In this document: piece after piece, positions 30,333-37,299 of the stretch | Layout of the letters: every line of letters begins with the position of its first letter | How positions within the stretch are numbered: the stretch's first letter is position 1 | Assembly (NCBI GenBank): GCA_017502265.1 | Contig: JAFVVI010000019.1 | Coordinates: forward strand, 1-39,822 | Source of the DNA: Oscillospiraceae bacterium | GTDB taxonomy: Bacteria > Bacillota > Clostridia > Oscillospirales > Oscillospiraceae | DNA length: 39,822 nt | Direction: 5' to 3' | Translations under genes and position numbers: made by a program | The notes under the pieces: model-generated | The model's database searches: none | Told to the model about the DNA's origin: nothing | The model's input: the letters and a program-made list of their open reading frames with translations, nothing else

Positions 30333-31520
30333 ATGCAAGTTTACGCAGATAATGCTGCTACTACAAAAATCAGCGCGCACGCCCTGCAGGCGATGATGCC
30401 CTGTTTTGAAAAATTTTACGGAAACCCCTCTTCCTTGCACACCGTAGGTCAGGAGGCCAAGGAGGTTTTGGACGATGCCCGCGCCCGGATTGCCAAGTGC
30501 TTAGGCTGTGAAGCCAGAGAGATCTACTTCACTTCCGGCGGCAGCGAGGCGGACAACCAGGCTATTCGGTCCGCTGCCTTCTATGGCGCAAGAAAGGGTA
30601 AAAAGCATATTATTTCCACCGCCTTTGAGCATCACGCCGTGCTGCACACCTTGAATGCGCTGGAAAAAGAGGGCTTTGAAATCACCCTTCTGGATGTGAA
30701 AGAGGGCCACAACATTACCGCCCGGCAGGTCAAAGACGCCATCCGCGAGGACACCTGCCTGGTGACAACTATGTACGCCAACAATGAGATCGGCTCTGTG
30801 CTGCCCATCGCCCAGATCGGCGCGGTTTGCAAGGAAGCCGGCGTGCCCTTCCACACGGACGCGGTGCAGGTGGCCGGCCACCTCCACATTGATGTAAAAG
30901 CGCAGAACATTGATATGCTCAGCCTGTCCGGCCATAAGTTCCACGGCCCCAAGGGCGTGGGCGCGCTGTATGTCCGCCGGGGACTGCCCCTGGTGAACAT
31001 CATCGAGGGCGGCGCCCAGGAGCGTGGCAAGCGGGGCGGTACGGAAAACCTGCCCGGCATCGTGGGTATGGCCGCTGCGCTGGAAGATGCCTGCGCCAAT
31101 ATGGACAAGAACAACGCCAAGGTCATCGCCCTGCGGGACAAGCTTATCGCCGGCCTTTCCAAAATTCCCCACTGCGCCTTGAACGGCGACCCTGTCAACC
31201 GCCTGCCGGGCAATGTGAGCTTCTGCTTTGAGGGCATCGAGGGCGAAAGCCTGTTGCTGATGCTGGATGCTCAGGGAATCTGCGCGTCTTCCGGCTCAGC
31301 CTGCACCTCCGGCAGTCTTGACCCCAGCCATGTGCTGCTGGCCATCGGCCGGGTCCACGATGTGGCCCACGGCTCTCTGCGGTTGTCCGTATGTCACGAA
31401 AATACGGAAGAAGAAATCGACCATATCCTCACCGCCGTTCCCCAGGTTGTGGAGCTGCTGCGGAATATGAGCCCTGTGTGGCGTGACCTGCAAAACGGCA
31501 AGAGAGAATATATTCTGTAA
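30333..31520 (+). CDS. iscS: Cysteine desulfurase (IscS/NifS type)
   Basis: This PLP enzyme takes sulfur from cysteine and passes it to IscU for iron-sulfur cluster assembly. The 395-residue protein has the PLP lysine at 202 in SLSGHKFHG, His100-His101 in AFEHHAV, and the mobile sulfur-carrying Cys324 in ASSGSACTSGS. ATG at 30333 has GGAGG upstream inside a likely operator. It is the first gene of an iscS-iscU-iscR-rpe unit. In gut Clostridia this two-gene IscS-IscU set is usually the main cluster-building system; I infer that here. Confidence 0.96.
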   Translation: MQVYADNAATTKISAHALQAMMPCFEKFYGNPSSLHTVGQEAKEVLDDARARIAKCLGCEAREIYFTSGGSEADNQAIRSAAFYGARKGKKHIISTAFEHHAVLHTLNALEKEGFEITLLDVKEGHNITARQVKDAIREDTCLVTTMYANNEIGSVLPIAQIGAVCKEAGVPFHTDAVQVAGHLHIDVKAQNIDMLSLSGHKFHGPKGVGALYVRRGLPLVNIIEGGAQERGKRGGTENLPGIVGMAAALEDACANMDKNNAKVIALRDKLIAGLSKIPHCALNGDPVNRLPGNVSFCFEGIEGESLLLMLDAQGICASSGSACTSGSLDPSHVLLAIGRVHDVAHGSLRLSVCHENTEEEIDHILTAVPQVVELLRNMSPVWRDLQNGKREYIL

Positions 31521-31534
31521 TAAGGAGAAAGATT

Positions 31535-31963
31535 ATGGCATTATATAGCGAAGTAGTTATGGATCATTTTATGCACCCGAGAAATGTGGGTACAATCGAA
31601 AACGCCGACGGCATCGGCGAAGTGGGCAACGCCAAGTGCGGCGACATTATGAAGATCTATCTGAAAATTGAAAACGACATCATTGTGGATGTAAAGTTTG
31701 AGACCTTTGGCTGCGGCTCTGCCATTGCCTCCTCCTCTATGGCCACGGAGATGATCAAGGGAAAGCCCATTTCCGATGCTCTGAAGCTGACCAATGATGC
31801 GGTGGCCGAGGCCCTCCACGGCTTGCCTGCCCACAAGCTCCACTGCTCTGTGCTGGCAGAGGAGGCAATCAAAGGCGCGCTGAAGGATTACTACGATAAA
31901 AACGGCATCGAATACGACGCAAAACAATTCCCCGATTGCGCCCATTGCGACCACTGTCATTAA
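31535..31963 (+). CDS. iscU: Iron-sulfur cluster scaffold IscU
   Basis: IscU is the scaffold on which clusters are built. The 142-residue protein keeps Cys35, Asp37, Cys60 and Cys104, the standard ligands. It also has an unusual C-terminal tail, PDCAHCDHCH (133-142), with three more cysteines and two histidines; this may hold metal or sulfur, but that is only inference. ATG at 31535 is preceded by AAGGAGA and lies 14 bases after iscS. Confidence 0.95.
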   Translation: MALYSEVVMDHFMHPRNVGTIENADGIGEVGNAKCGDIMKIYLKIENDIIVDVKFETFGCGSAIASSSMATEMIKGKPISDALKLTNDAVAEALHGLPAHKLHCSVLAEEAIKGALKDYYDKNGIEYDAKQFPDCAHCDHCH

Positions 31964-31967
31964 GCCT

Positions 31968-32384
31968 ATGATCGTATCGACGAAAGGCCGCTATGCCCTG
32001 CGTGTGATGGTATGCTTTGCCATGAAAGGGGCAGGAGAATATATTCCTCTTAAGGAAATCGCCGAATCCGAAGGTATTTCCCAAAAATATTTAGAGTCCA
32101 TTATGACCGTGTTGAGCAAGGCCGGTTTTGTGGACGCGGTCCACGGCAAGGGCGGCGGCTACCGGCTCAACCGCAAGCCGTCGGAGTACACCGTGGGCAG
32201 CATTCTGAAATTGACGGAAGGGTCGCTGGCGGCGGTGTCCTGCACCAGCCAAGGGCCGTCGGCCTGCGGACGGTCTGCCTGCTGTCAGACCAAACCTATG
32301 TGGGATAAGCTGGACGCAATGATCGACAGCTTTTTTGAAGGCATCACTCTGGCAGATCTGCTGGAAAATAACGAAAAATTGTGA
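31968..32384 (+). CDS. iscR: Rrf2-family regulator, IscR-like, with cluster-binding cysteines
   Basis: A 138-residue winged-helix repressor. The DNA-binding part is at about 27-52 and the wing at GKGGGYRL (60-67). Cys92, Cys100 and Cys105/106 lie in the C-terminal loop, as in cluster-sensing IscR, although the spacing differs slightly from the enterobacterial protein. It probably senses iron-sulfur status and represses its own operon through the dyads at 30260-30328. It starts 4 bases after iscU. The order iscS-iscU-iscR puts the regulator after its targets, unlike the iscRSU order of E. coli. Confidence 0.9.
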   Translation: MIVSTKGRYALRVMVCFAMKGAGEYIPLKEIAESEGISQKYLESIMTVLSKAGFVDAVHGKGGGYRLNRKPSEYTVGSILKLTEGSLAAVSCTSQGPSACGRSACCQTKPMWDKLDAMIDSFFEGITLADLLENNEKL

Positions 32385-32395
32385 GGTAATGACTT

Positions 32396-33046
32396 ATGGC
32401 TATTTTAGCACCTTCTATTCTGTCCTGTGACTATATGAATATGCAGCGGGATTTTCAGGCCTGCAAGGAAAACGGCGTCAAGTGGCTCCATGTGGACATT
32501 ATGGACGGCCATTTTGTGCCCAACCTGTCCTTTGGCTACTCTTTGGTCAAGTCCATGCGGCCTGTCACCGACCTGGTGCTGGATGTACATCTGATGATCG
32601 ACACCCCCATCAAGTATGCCGAGAACTTCTGCAAGGCCGGCGCTGACTACTTAACCATCCATGTGGAAGCGGATACGCCCGAAAATATCCGCAAGACCCT
32701 GGAGCTGATCCGCTCTCTGGGTGTGAAGCCCGGTATTGTGGTCAAGCCCAAGACCCCTGCGGAAGCCATTGAAGAATACCTGCCCATGGTAGATATGGTG
32801 CTGGTGATGACCGTGGAGCCCGGCTTCGGCGGCCAGAAGTTTATGGCCGATATGATGCCCAAGGTCAAGAAATTGCGTGAGATGCTGGACAAGGTCAATC
32901 CCGATTGCCACTTAGAGGTGGACGGCGGCGTGGACCTGAACACCGTGGTCACCTGCAAGGAAAACGGCGCGGATGTATTCGTGGCCGGCTCTGCCTACTT
33001 CGGCGCAGCCGACAAAAAGGCCTTCACCGCCGAAATGGAGAAATAA
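32396..33046 (+). CDS. rpe: Ribulose-phosphate 3-epimerase
   Basis: Rpe interconverts ribulose 5-phosphate and xylulose 5-phosphate in the pentose phosphate pathway. The 216-residue barrel protein has LHVDIMDGHFVPN (about 31-43), VLDVHLMI (about 61-68) and MTVEPGFGGQKF (about 139-150), with the metal and catalytic residues. It follows iscR after 11 bases and so is likely co-transcribed with the Isc genes. It converges on rpiB, another pentose phosphate gene, across a shared terminator. Confidence 0.96.
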   Translation: MAILAPSILSCDYMNMQRDFQACKENGVKWLHVDIMDGHFVPNLSFGYSLVKSMRPVTDLVLDVHLMIDTPIKYAENFCKAGADYLTIHVEADTPENIRKTLELIRSLGVKPGIVVKPKTPAEAIEEYLPMVDMVLVMTVEPGFGGQKFMADMMPKVKKLREMLDKVNPDCHLEVDGGVDLNTVVTCKENGADVFVAGSAYFGAADKKAFTAEMEK

Positions 33047-33047
33047 G

Positions 33048-33078
33048 AAAATCGCCTGCCATTACGGCAGGCGATTTT
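33048..33078. terminator. Bidirectional terminator between rpe and rpiB
   Basis: AAAATCGCCTGCC (33048-33060), loop ATTAC, GGCAGGCGATTTT (33066-33078), then more T. It works for both converging units. Confidence 0.92.
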
Positions 33079-33088
33079 TGTTTTGGTT

Positions 33089-33529
33089 TTATTTTTCCAA
33101 CGCCATCATTTTGTCAATGCGGCGCTGATGCCGGGCTTCGCCGGAGAATTCCGTGCCCAGCCAGGTGTCGATGATCTCAAAGGCCAGCATCTGACCGGTG
33201 ACGGCTGCGCCGATGGCCATCATATTGGTATCGTTGTGCTCCCGGGTCATACGGGCGCTCATCACATCGCTCAGCAGCGCGCAGCGGATGCCGTCCACCT
33301 TGTTGGCGGTGATGGACACGCCGATACCGGTGGTGCAAAGGACGATGCCCTTGTCACACTCGCCGCTGGCAACAGCCTTGGCGGCAGCGCCGGCAAAGTC
33401 GGGATAGTCGCAGCTGTCCAATGTGTAAGTGCCGAAGTCCTTGACTTCAAAGCCCTTCTTTTCCAGGTGGGGGATCAGCGCGTTTTTCAGCGCCAGCGCG
33501 CCGTGGTCACAACCCAATGCAATTTTCAT
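33089..33529 (-). CDS. rpiB: Ribose 5-phosphate isomerase B
   Basis: RpiB interconverts ribose 5-phosphate and ribulose 5-phosphate. The 146-residue protein starts MKIALGCDHGALALKN and has GIVLCTTGIGVSITANK (about 61-77), the catalytic cysteine region. ATG at 33529 is preceded by TAGGAGG; the frame is open upstream into the reductase gene. It is the second gene after the SDR reductase, 20 bases downstream. Confidence 0.95.
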   Translation of the reverse strand: MKIALGCDHGALALKNALIPHLEKKGFEVKDFGTYTLDSCDYPDFAGAAAKAVASGECDKGIVLCTTGIGVSITANKVDGIRCALLSDVMSARMTREHNDTNMMAIGAAVTGQMLAFEIIDTWLGTEFSGEARHQRRIDKMMALEK

Positions 33530-33549
33530 AAGTAAATATCCTCCTAAAA

Positions 33550-34245
33550 TTAAATCACAAAGCCGCCGTTGACGGCCAAAACCTGTCCGGTGACAAAATC
33601 CGCGTCGGCAAGATAGAGCATTGCCTTGGCCACATCTGCCGGTGTGCCGGTGCGGCCGATGGGACTTTCTTCTTTCAGCGCCTGCATGATTTCCGGGGCA
33701 ACAGCAGCGCACATATCCGTTTCAATGACCCCCGGGGCCACGCAGTTGACACGAATACCCGCCGGTCCTAACTCCTGGGCCAATGCCTTGGTCAGGGCGA
33801 TCACTGCGCCCTTGGTGGCAGAATAGGCCGCCTCGCAGGAAGCGCCCACCTGTCCCCACATGGAGCTGACGGTGATGATTGCCCCTGCCTGTTTCTTCAG
33901 AAAATGGGGCATGGCGGCGTTCACACAATGGTAAATGCCCTTCACATTCACATCAAAAAGCCGATCCCACTGCTGCTCCGGTAGCTGGCTCAATAGCCCC
34001 GTGTGACAGATCCCGGCGTTGCAGATGAGAATGTCTACATCGGGAATTTCTGCAAATGCCTTTTGCACAGCCTGGCCGTTGGCCACATCGCAGTAGATGG
34101 CCGTGGCGCCGGTCTCGGCAGCCACAGCCTGGGCTTTTTGGTGTTCTTTTTCATACAGGAAATAGACCCGGTCGCCCCGGGCAGCAAACTGCCGGACGGC
34201 TTCGGCGCCGATTCCCCGGCTGCCGCCTGTAATTACAACGGTCAT
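33550..34245 (-). CDS. Short-chain dehydrogenase/reductase, FabG-like
   Basis: A 231-residue NAD(P)-dependent reductase. The nucleotide site is TGGSRGIG (6-13), followed by NAG at 76-78, catalytic Ser127/128 in VSSMWG and the YxxxK motif Tyr141-Lys145. The C-terminal part, TGQVLAVNGGFVI, is typical of FabG-type 3-oxoacyl reductases, but it is not next to fatty-acid genes, so the substrate is open. ATG at 34245 has TGGAGAT upstream; the longer open frame upstream runs into repeat DNA. It pairs with rpiB in a minus-strand unit. Confidence 0.88.
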   Translation of the reverse strand: MTVVITGGSRGIGAEAVRQFAARGDRVYFLYEKEHQKAQAVAAETGATAIYCDVANGQAVQKAFAEIPDVDILICNAGICHTGLLSQLPEQQWDRLFDVNVKGIYHCVNAAMPHFLKKQAGAIITVSSMWGQVGASCEAAYSATKGAVIALTKALAQELGPAGIRVNCVAPGVIETDMCAAVAPEIMQALKEESPIGRTGTPADVAKAMLYLADADFVTGQVLAVNGGFVI

Positions 34246-34265
34246 AAGTAAATCTCCAATTAACA

Positions 34266-34353
34266 GGTCATTGCGAACCAGTGCGCACACTGGTGTGGCA
34301 ATCCCCTTGATAAGATGGGGATTCCCACGGGCATAAATACCCTCGGAATGACC
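34266..34353. repeat. Family A palindromic repeat, copy 5
   Basis: An 88-base copy, GGTCATTGCGAACCAG to GGAATGACC, with the hairpin ACCAGTGCGCACACTGGT and the conserved GGCAATCCCC and GGGGATTCCCAC. It sits 9 bases after the yabR stop, between yabR and the SDR gene. Confidence 0.88.
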
Positions 34354-34362
34354 GCAAAACGT

Positions 34363-34782
34363 TTATCTTCTCCGGCTCTTGGTCCGATGGTCAGAATACT
34401 GACGGCAGGAAGAGATCTTGCTGTCGGACTCGGACATAAATGCCTTCAGCTTTTCTTCAAAGAGCTGGTCGGCGGTCTTGGGCGCGGGGGGAGGTGTGGG
34501 AGCATTGCGGGTGGGCGCAGGGCGCGGGGGACGGTCCTCTCGCTGAGGCTTTGCCTCCAGGCGCTTGATGGACAGATTCACCTTTCCGCCATCGATGCTC
34601 AGCACCAGAACTTTTACATCCTGTCCTTCGGTCAGATGCTGACGGACATCGCTGACATAGGTGTTGGCCACCTCAGAGATATGTACCAGACCGGTCTTAT
34701 TGTCCGGCAGGCTGATGAATGCGCCGAAATTGGTAATGGATTTTACCTTACCTTCCAGAATTGCTCCAACGGTTAACTCCAT
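34363..34782 (-). CDS. yabR: S1-domain RNA-binding protein (YabR-like)
   Basis: A 139-residue protein with one S1 domain (residues 1-75: VGAILEGKVKSITNFGAFI, then GLVHISEVAN) and a proline/arginine-rich, basic, disordered tail ending in a short helix. S1 proteins of this type bind RNA or ribosomes; the exact role of YabR is unknown. It is the last gene of a yabP-yabQ-divIC-yabR block, in the same order as in Bacillus subtilis. Confidence 0.9.
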   Translation of the reverse strand: MELTVGAILEGKVKSITNFGAFISLPDNKTGLVHISEVANTYVSDVRQHLTEGQDVKVLVLSIDGGKVNLSIKRLEAKPQREDRPPRPAPTRNAPTPPPAPKTADQLFEEKLKAFMSESDSKISSCRQYSDHRTKSRRR

Positions 34783-34803
34783 AAATTGAATACTTCCTCC
34801 ATT

Positions 34804-35115
34804 TTAGTTGCTTGGGGTAAAGAATTGACTGTCAGGATCCACCAGACCCAGCTCCAGCGTGGCGATGCGCTTGACGCTTTCCACGGTACCCAGCTCTGCG
34901 ATGTTGCGGGTGAGCTGATAATTTTCGTACTCTAACTGGGCGGCCTGTTCCTGCAGCTTCTGCTGCTGACCCTGCTGGGCCTGAATGCCGATCCGCAGCG
35001 CGATCAGCGCCAGGGTAGACAGTACGATGGCCACCAGCACCACGCATTTGGTCAGCGGGGAGCTGCGCCGATAAATAAACCGGATATGACCGAGGGGGTT
35101 TCTCTTTGTTTTCAT
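34804..35115 (-). CDS. divIC: Cell division protein DivIC (FtsB family)
   Basis: DivIC is a bitopic septum protein that works with FtsL and DivIB at mid-cell. The 103-residue protein has a basic cytoplasmic head, one membrane segment (about 23-41), a coiled coil (about 44-73, many glutamines) and a short outer domain. ATG at 35115 has AAAGGAG upstream. Almost the whole gene is overlapped in another frame by the open C-terminal part of yabQ. Position after yabQ and before yabR fits the conserved block. Confidence 0.9.
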   Translation of the reverse strand: MKTKRNPLGHIRFIYRRSSPLTKCVVLVAIVLSTLALIALRIGIQAQQGQQQKLQEQAAQLEYENYQLTRNIAELGTVESVKRIATLELGLVDPDSQFFTPSN

Positions 35116-35542
35116 GGCGTACTCCTTTGGTCTTGGCATCAGGTGAATTCTTTCTCCATTTTATTGTAACCCATTTTTTAGCGGTTGCAAGAATTTTTTT
35201 CGCAAAACGGAAAATTTTCTTAAAAATTTTCCCAAAAGGCCGAAGAAAACCGCCTACCAACCGCCAAAAGCCGTCAAAAACCGGCTGCAGCCACCGGCCG
35301 GGCAGGTTGTCCCAAAGCAGCCCGCCGGCCACCCCGGCCGCTAAATACGCCACCCGCAGATCTCCTTGGCATACCCCAAAGCCATAAAACAGGTAGACCC
35401 AAATTGCCGCCAGAGCAAAAATCAGATCGGCAAGCCAGGAAAGCTTCCGCTGCACCGGGCGGAGAAAACCGTAGAAGATTCCTACCCCCGCTCCAAGGGC
35501 CAGGCCTGTGATAAAACGCCCGAACTGGGCCGCCGGGGTCAT
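34832..35542 (-). CDS. yabQ: Spore cortex protein YabQ, with an unusually long overlap into divIC
   Basis: YabQ is a sporulation membrane protein needed for cortex formation in Bacillus. Residues 1-130 fit the family: several membrane segments (about 7-22, 35-60, 64-76), then a basic stretch with many Lys, Phe and Arg. From about residue 143 to the stop at 34832 (236 residues in all) the frame runs through divIC in another reading frame. That part is low-complexity (RAADRHSGPAG and similar) and looks like a shadow translation. Either the protein really has this tail or a stop has been lost by a small frameshift. ATG at 35542 overlaps the yabP stop as ATGA. Confidence 0.75.
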   Translation of the reverse strand: MTPAAQFGRFITGLALGAGVGIFYGFLRPVQRKLSWLADLIFALAAIWVYLFYGFGVCQGDLRVAYLAAGVAGGLLWDNLPGRWLQPVFDGFWRLVGGFLRPFGKIFKKIFRFAKKILATAKKWVTIKWRKNSPDAKTKGVRHENKEKPPRSYPVYLSAQLPADQMRGAGGHRTVYPGADRAADRHSGPAGSAAEAAGTGRPVRVRKLSAHPQHRRAGYRGKRQAHRHAGAGSGGS

Positions 35543-35814
35543 CCGCCCATCAGCCGCCGCCAAACAGAGCCGGCGGGGCGGGGCTCTTCATATACCAACG
35601 CGCTGATATGGCCCTCCACCGCAACCTGTCCCCCCTCCGGCAGCAGGGTCTTTAATTGCAGATCCTTGCCCTGCACCACCAATGTGCCACTTTCCGTCCG
35701 GGCGATCACCGCAGTGGCATCAAAGCTCAAGACCTCCGTCACCCCGGTGACGGTCAGGTGGCTGCGTTCGTTGAGAATCAGTTTGTGGGGCAGAGTCGGT
35801 TTTTGCTCCGTCAC
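35539..35814 (-). CDS. yabP: Sporulation protein YabP
   Basis: YabP is a sporulation protein needed for cortex assembly; its biochemical role is unknown. The 91-residue beta-rich protein contains LILNERSHLTVTGVTEVLSF, the core of the family, and later LVVQGKDLQLKTL. GTG at 35814 is chosen because GGAG lies 8 bases upstream and the residues before it are not conserved. A possible sigma-E-like pair, GGTATC (35861-35866) and CATATG (35839-35844) with a 16-base spacer, lies upstream on the minus strand, but it is weak. Confidence 0.85.
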   Translation of the reverse strand: MTEQKPTLPHKLILNERSHLTVTGVTEVLSFDATAVIARTESGTLVVQGKDLQLKTLLPEGGQVAVEGHISALVYEEPRPAGSVWRRLMGG

Positions 35815-35849
35815 ATATATCACTCCTCTCTGCTTATCCATATGCGCCG

Positions 35850-35877
35850 TTGACAAGAAAGATACCTGTGGTATACT
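35850..35877 (+). promoter_or_regulatory. Sigma-A promoter for the phosphopantetheinyl transferase
   Basis: TTGACA (35850-35855), 16-base spacer, TATACT (35872-35877) with TGTGG in front. It lies in the divergent gap shared with yabP. Confidence 0.7.
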
Positions 35878-35899
35878 TTTAATAAAAGGGGGAGTACCG

Positions 35900-36358
35900 G
35901 TGAAGCTCTTATATGAAAAGTTAAATGGCGCGGATGCCCATCAGGCAGGCCTGGCGCTTTTGGAAAAGCTGTACGGTGGCCCGCTGCCGGAGATTTGCAG
36001 GACGCAGCTGGGAAAGCCGTATTTTGCCGATTCGACCCTGCATTTTTCCATCTCCCATACCCCGGGTTATGTGTTTGTCGCCCTTTCGGAAAGGCCCATT
36101 GGCATCGACGCGGAGGAGATGGACAGGGATATCAAACTGTCGCTGGCGAAAAAAATACTCTCCCCCAATGAATTGGCCCAATTCGAAAAGGCCCAGGACA
36201 AGCGTCTTGCGCTGCTGAAATTCTGGGTACTGAAGGAGGCCGCCGGGAAATGTTCCGGGCAGGGCCTGCAGCTTTGGCCCAATCACACAGATTTTTCCCT
36301 CTCAGACCCCCGTGCGCAGGAAATTGCCGGCTGTTTTGTGGCCGTGATTGAAGAATAA
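35900..36358 (+). CDS. 4'-phosphopantetheinyl transferase, Sfp type, short form
   Basis: This enzyme attaches the phosphopantetheine arm of CoA to carrier proteins. The 152-residue protein has SISHTPG (50-56), the metal motif GIDAE (68-72) and FWVLKEAAGK (108-117). These mark the Sfp/Gsp group, although at 152 residues it is shorter than Sfp itself (about 220). GTG at 35900 is preceded by AAAGGGGGAG and by a good promoter; the frame is open far upstream over yabP, but that part is a shadow. No polyketide or peptide synthetase is nearby, so its carrier-protein partner is unknown. Confidence 0.85.
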   Translation: MKLLYEKLNGADAHQAGLALLEKLYGGPLPEICRTQLGKPYFADSTLHFSISHTPGYVFVALSERPIGIDAEEMDRDIKLSLAKKILSPNELAQFEKAQDKRLALLKFWVLKEAAGKCSGQGLQLWPNHTDFSLSDPRAQEIAGCFVAVIEE

Positions 36359-36480
36359 GGCTTCTCCTTGAGGAGAAGCTGGCAAAAATCTTTGATTTTT
36401 GACTGATGAGGTGGCTGAAAAAACAACACCTCATCCGCCCCGGCTTTGCCGGGTCACCTTCCCCTCAAGGGGAAGGCTTA
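36358..36480. repeat. Family B palindromic repeat, copy 3
   Basis: A 123-base variant with inverted ends (GGCTTCTCCTTGAGGAGAAGC at left is a hairpin; CCTTCCCCTCAAGGGGAAGG at right is another) and the core CAAAAATC-TTT-GATTTTTG (36383-36401). The hairpin CCCCGGCTTTGCCGGG lies near the right end. It fills the gap between the transferase and tatD. Confidence 0.85.
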
Positions 36481-36504
36481 ATTTGCTTGTTAAGGAGAAT
36501 TACC

Positions 36505-37269
36505 ATGTTATTTGACACCCATGCCCATTTAAATGACCCGGCCTTCGACCCGGACCGGGAGGAACTGATGAATGGCCTTGCCGCCAAAGGCATCGGCTAT
36601 GTGATGAACGCCGGCTGCTCCCTGCGCAGCTCCCGGGACATTGTGAAAATGGCGGAAGCCTACCCCTGGCTCTATGGCTCGGTAGGTTCCCACCCGGATT
36701 CTGCCGACGAGGTGAACGAAGAAGTAATCGAGGAATATCGCAAGCTGTGCCGCCACGAAAAGGTCAAGGCCATCGGCGAGATCGGTCTGGACTACTATTA
36801 CGAGGATATTCCCCGGGATATTCAGAAAAATGCTTTCCGTATGCAGATGGCATTGGCCAAGGAGCTGGATATGCCCGTCATCATCCACGAGCGGGAGGCC
36901 CACGATGACGGTATGCGCATCGTCAAGGAATTCCCTACGGTCACCGGCGTGTTCCATTGTTATTCCGGCTCGGCGGAGATGGCCCGGCAGTTGGTAAAAA
37001 TGGGCTGGTACATTGGCTTCACCGGTGTGCTTACCTTCAAAAACGCCCGCAAGGCGGTGGAGACCGCCGCCAGCATCCCACTGGATCGCATCGTTATTGA
37101 GACCGACTGCCCCTTCATGGCGCCGGAGCCTTACCGGGGCAAGCGGAATGACCCCGGTTACCTGCCCCGTATGGCGGAAAAGCTGGCGGAGATTCGCGGC
37201 ATCTCCCCGGAAGAAGCCGCCCGCATCACCACCGAAAACGCCAAACGGCTGTACCGCATCGAAGAATAA
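36505..37269 (+). CDS. tatD: TatD-family metal-dependent DNase
   Basis: A 254-residue TIM-barrel hydrolase with DNase activity in studied members. Metal-site motifs: DTHAH at 4-8, GEIGLDYYY (about 92-100), His in IIHEREAHDD (about 128-137), FHCYSGS (about 151-157) and ETDCPFMAP (about 201-209). ATG at 36505 has AAGGAG upstream; the earlier open frame is repeat DNA. It ends at a GC-rich hairpin shared with lysR. Confidence 0.94.
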   Translation: MLFDTHAHLNDPAFDPDREELMNGLAAKGIGYVMNAGCSLRSSRDIVKMAEAYPWLYGSVGSHPDSADEVNEEVIEEYRKLCRHEKVKAIGEIGLDYYYEDIPRDIQKNAFRMQMALAKELDMPVIIHEREAHDDGMRIVKEFPTVTGVFHCYSGSAEMARQLVKMGWYIGFTGVLTFKNARKAVETAASIPLDRIVIETDCPFMAPEPYRGKRNDPGYLPRMAEKLAEIRGISPEEAARITTENAKRLYRIEE

Positions 37270-37272
37270 GCA

Positions 37273-37296
37273 ACACCCCGGGATATCCCGGGGTGT
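37273..37296. terminator. GC-rich hairpin between tatD and lysR
   Basis: ACACCCCGGG (37273-37282), loop ATAT, CCCGGGGTGT (37287-37296). The stem is strong, but neither side has a clean T run, so it is a probable and not a certain terminator for the two converging genes. Confidence 0.65.
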
Positions 37297-37299
37297 ATA

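Noticed and set aside
35839-35866. Sigma-E promoter for yabP-yabQ
   Set aside because: GGTATC-16-CATATG is only a partial match and overlaps a good sigma-A promoter on the other strand; mentioned in the yabP entry but not called.
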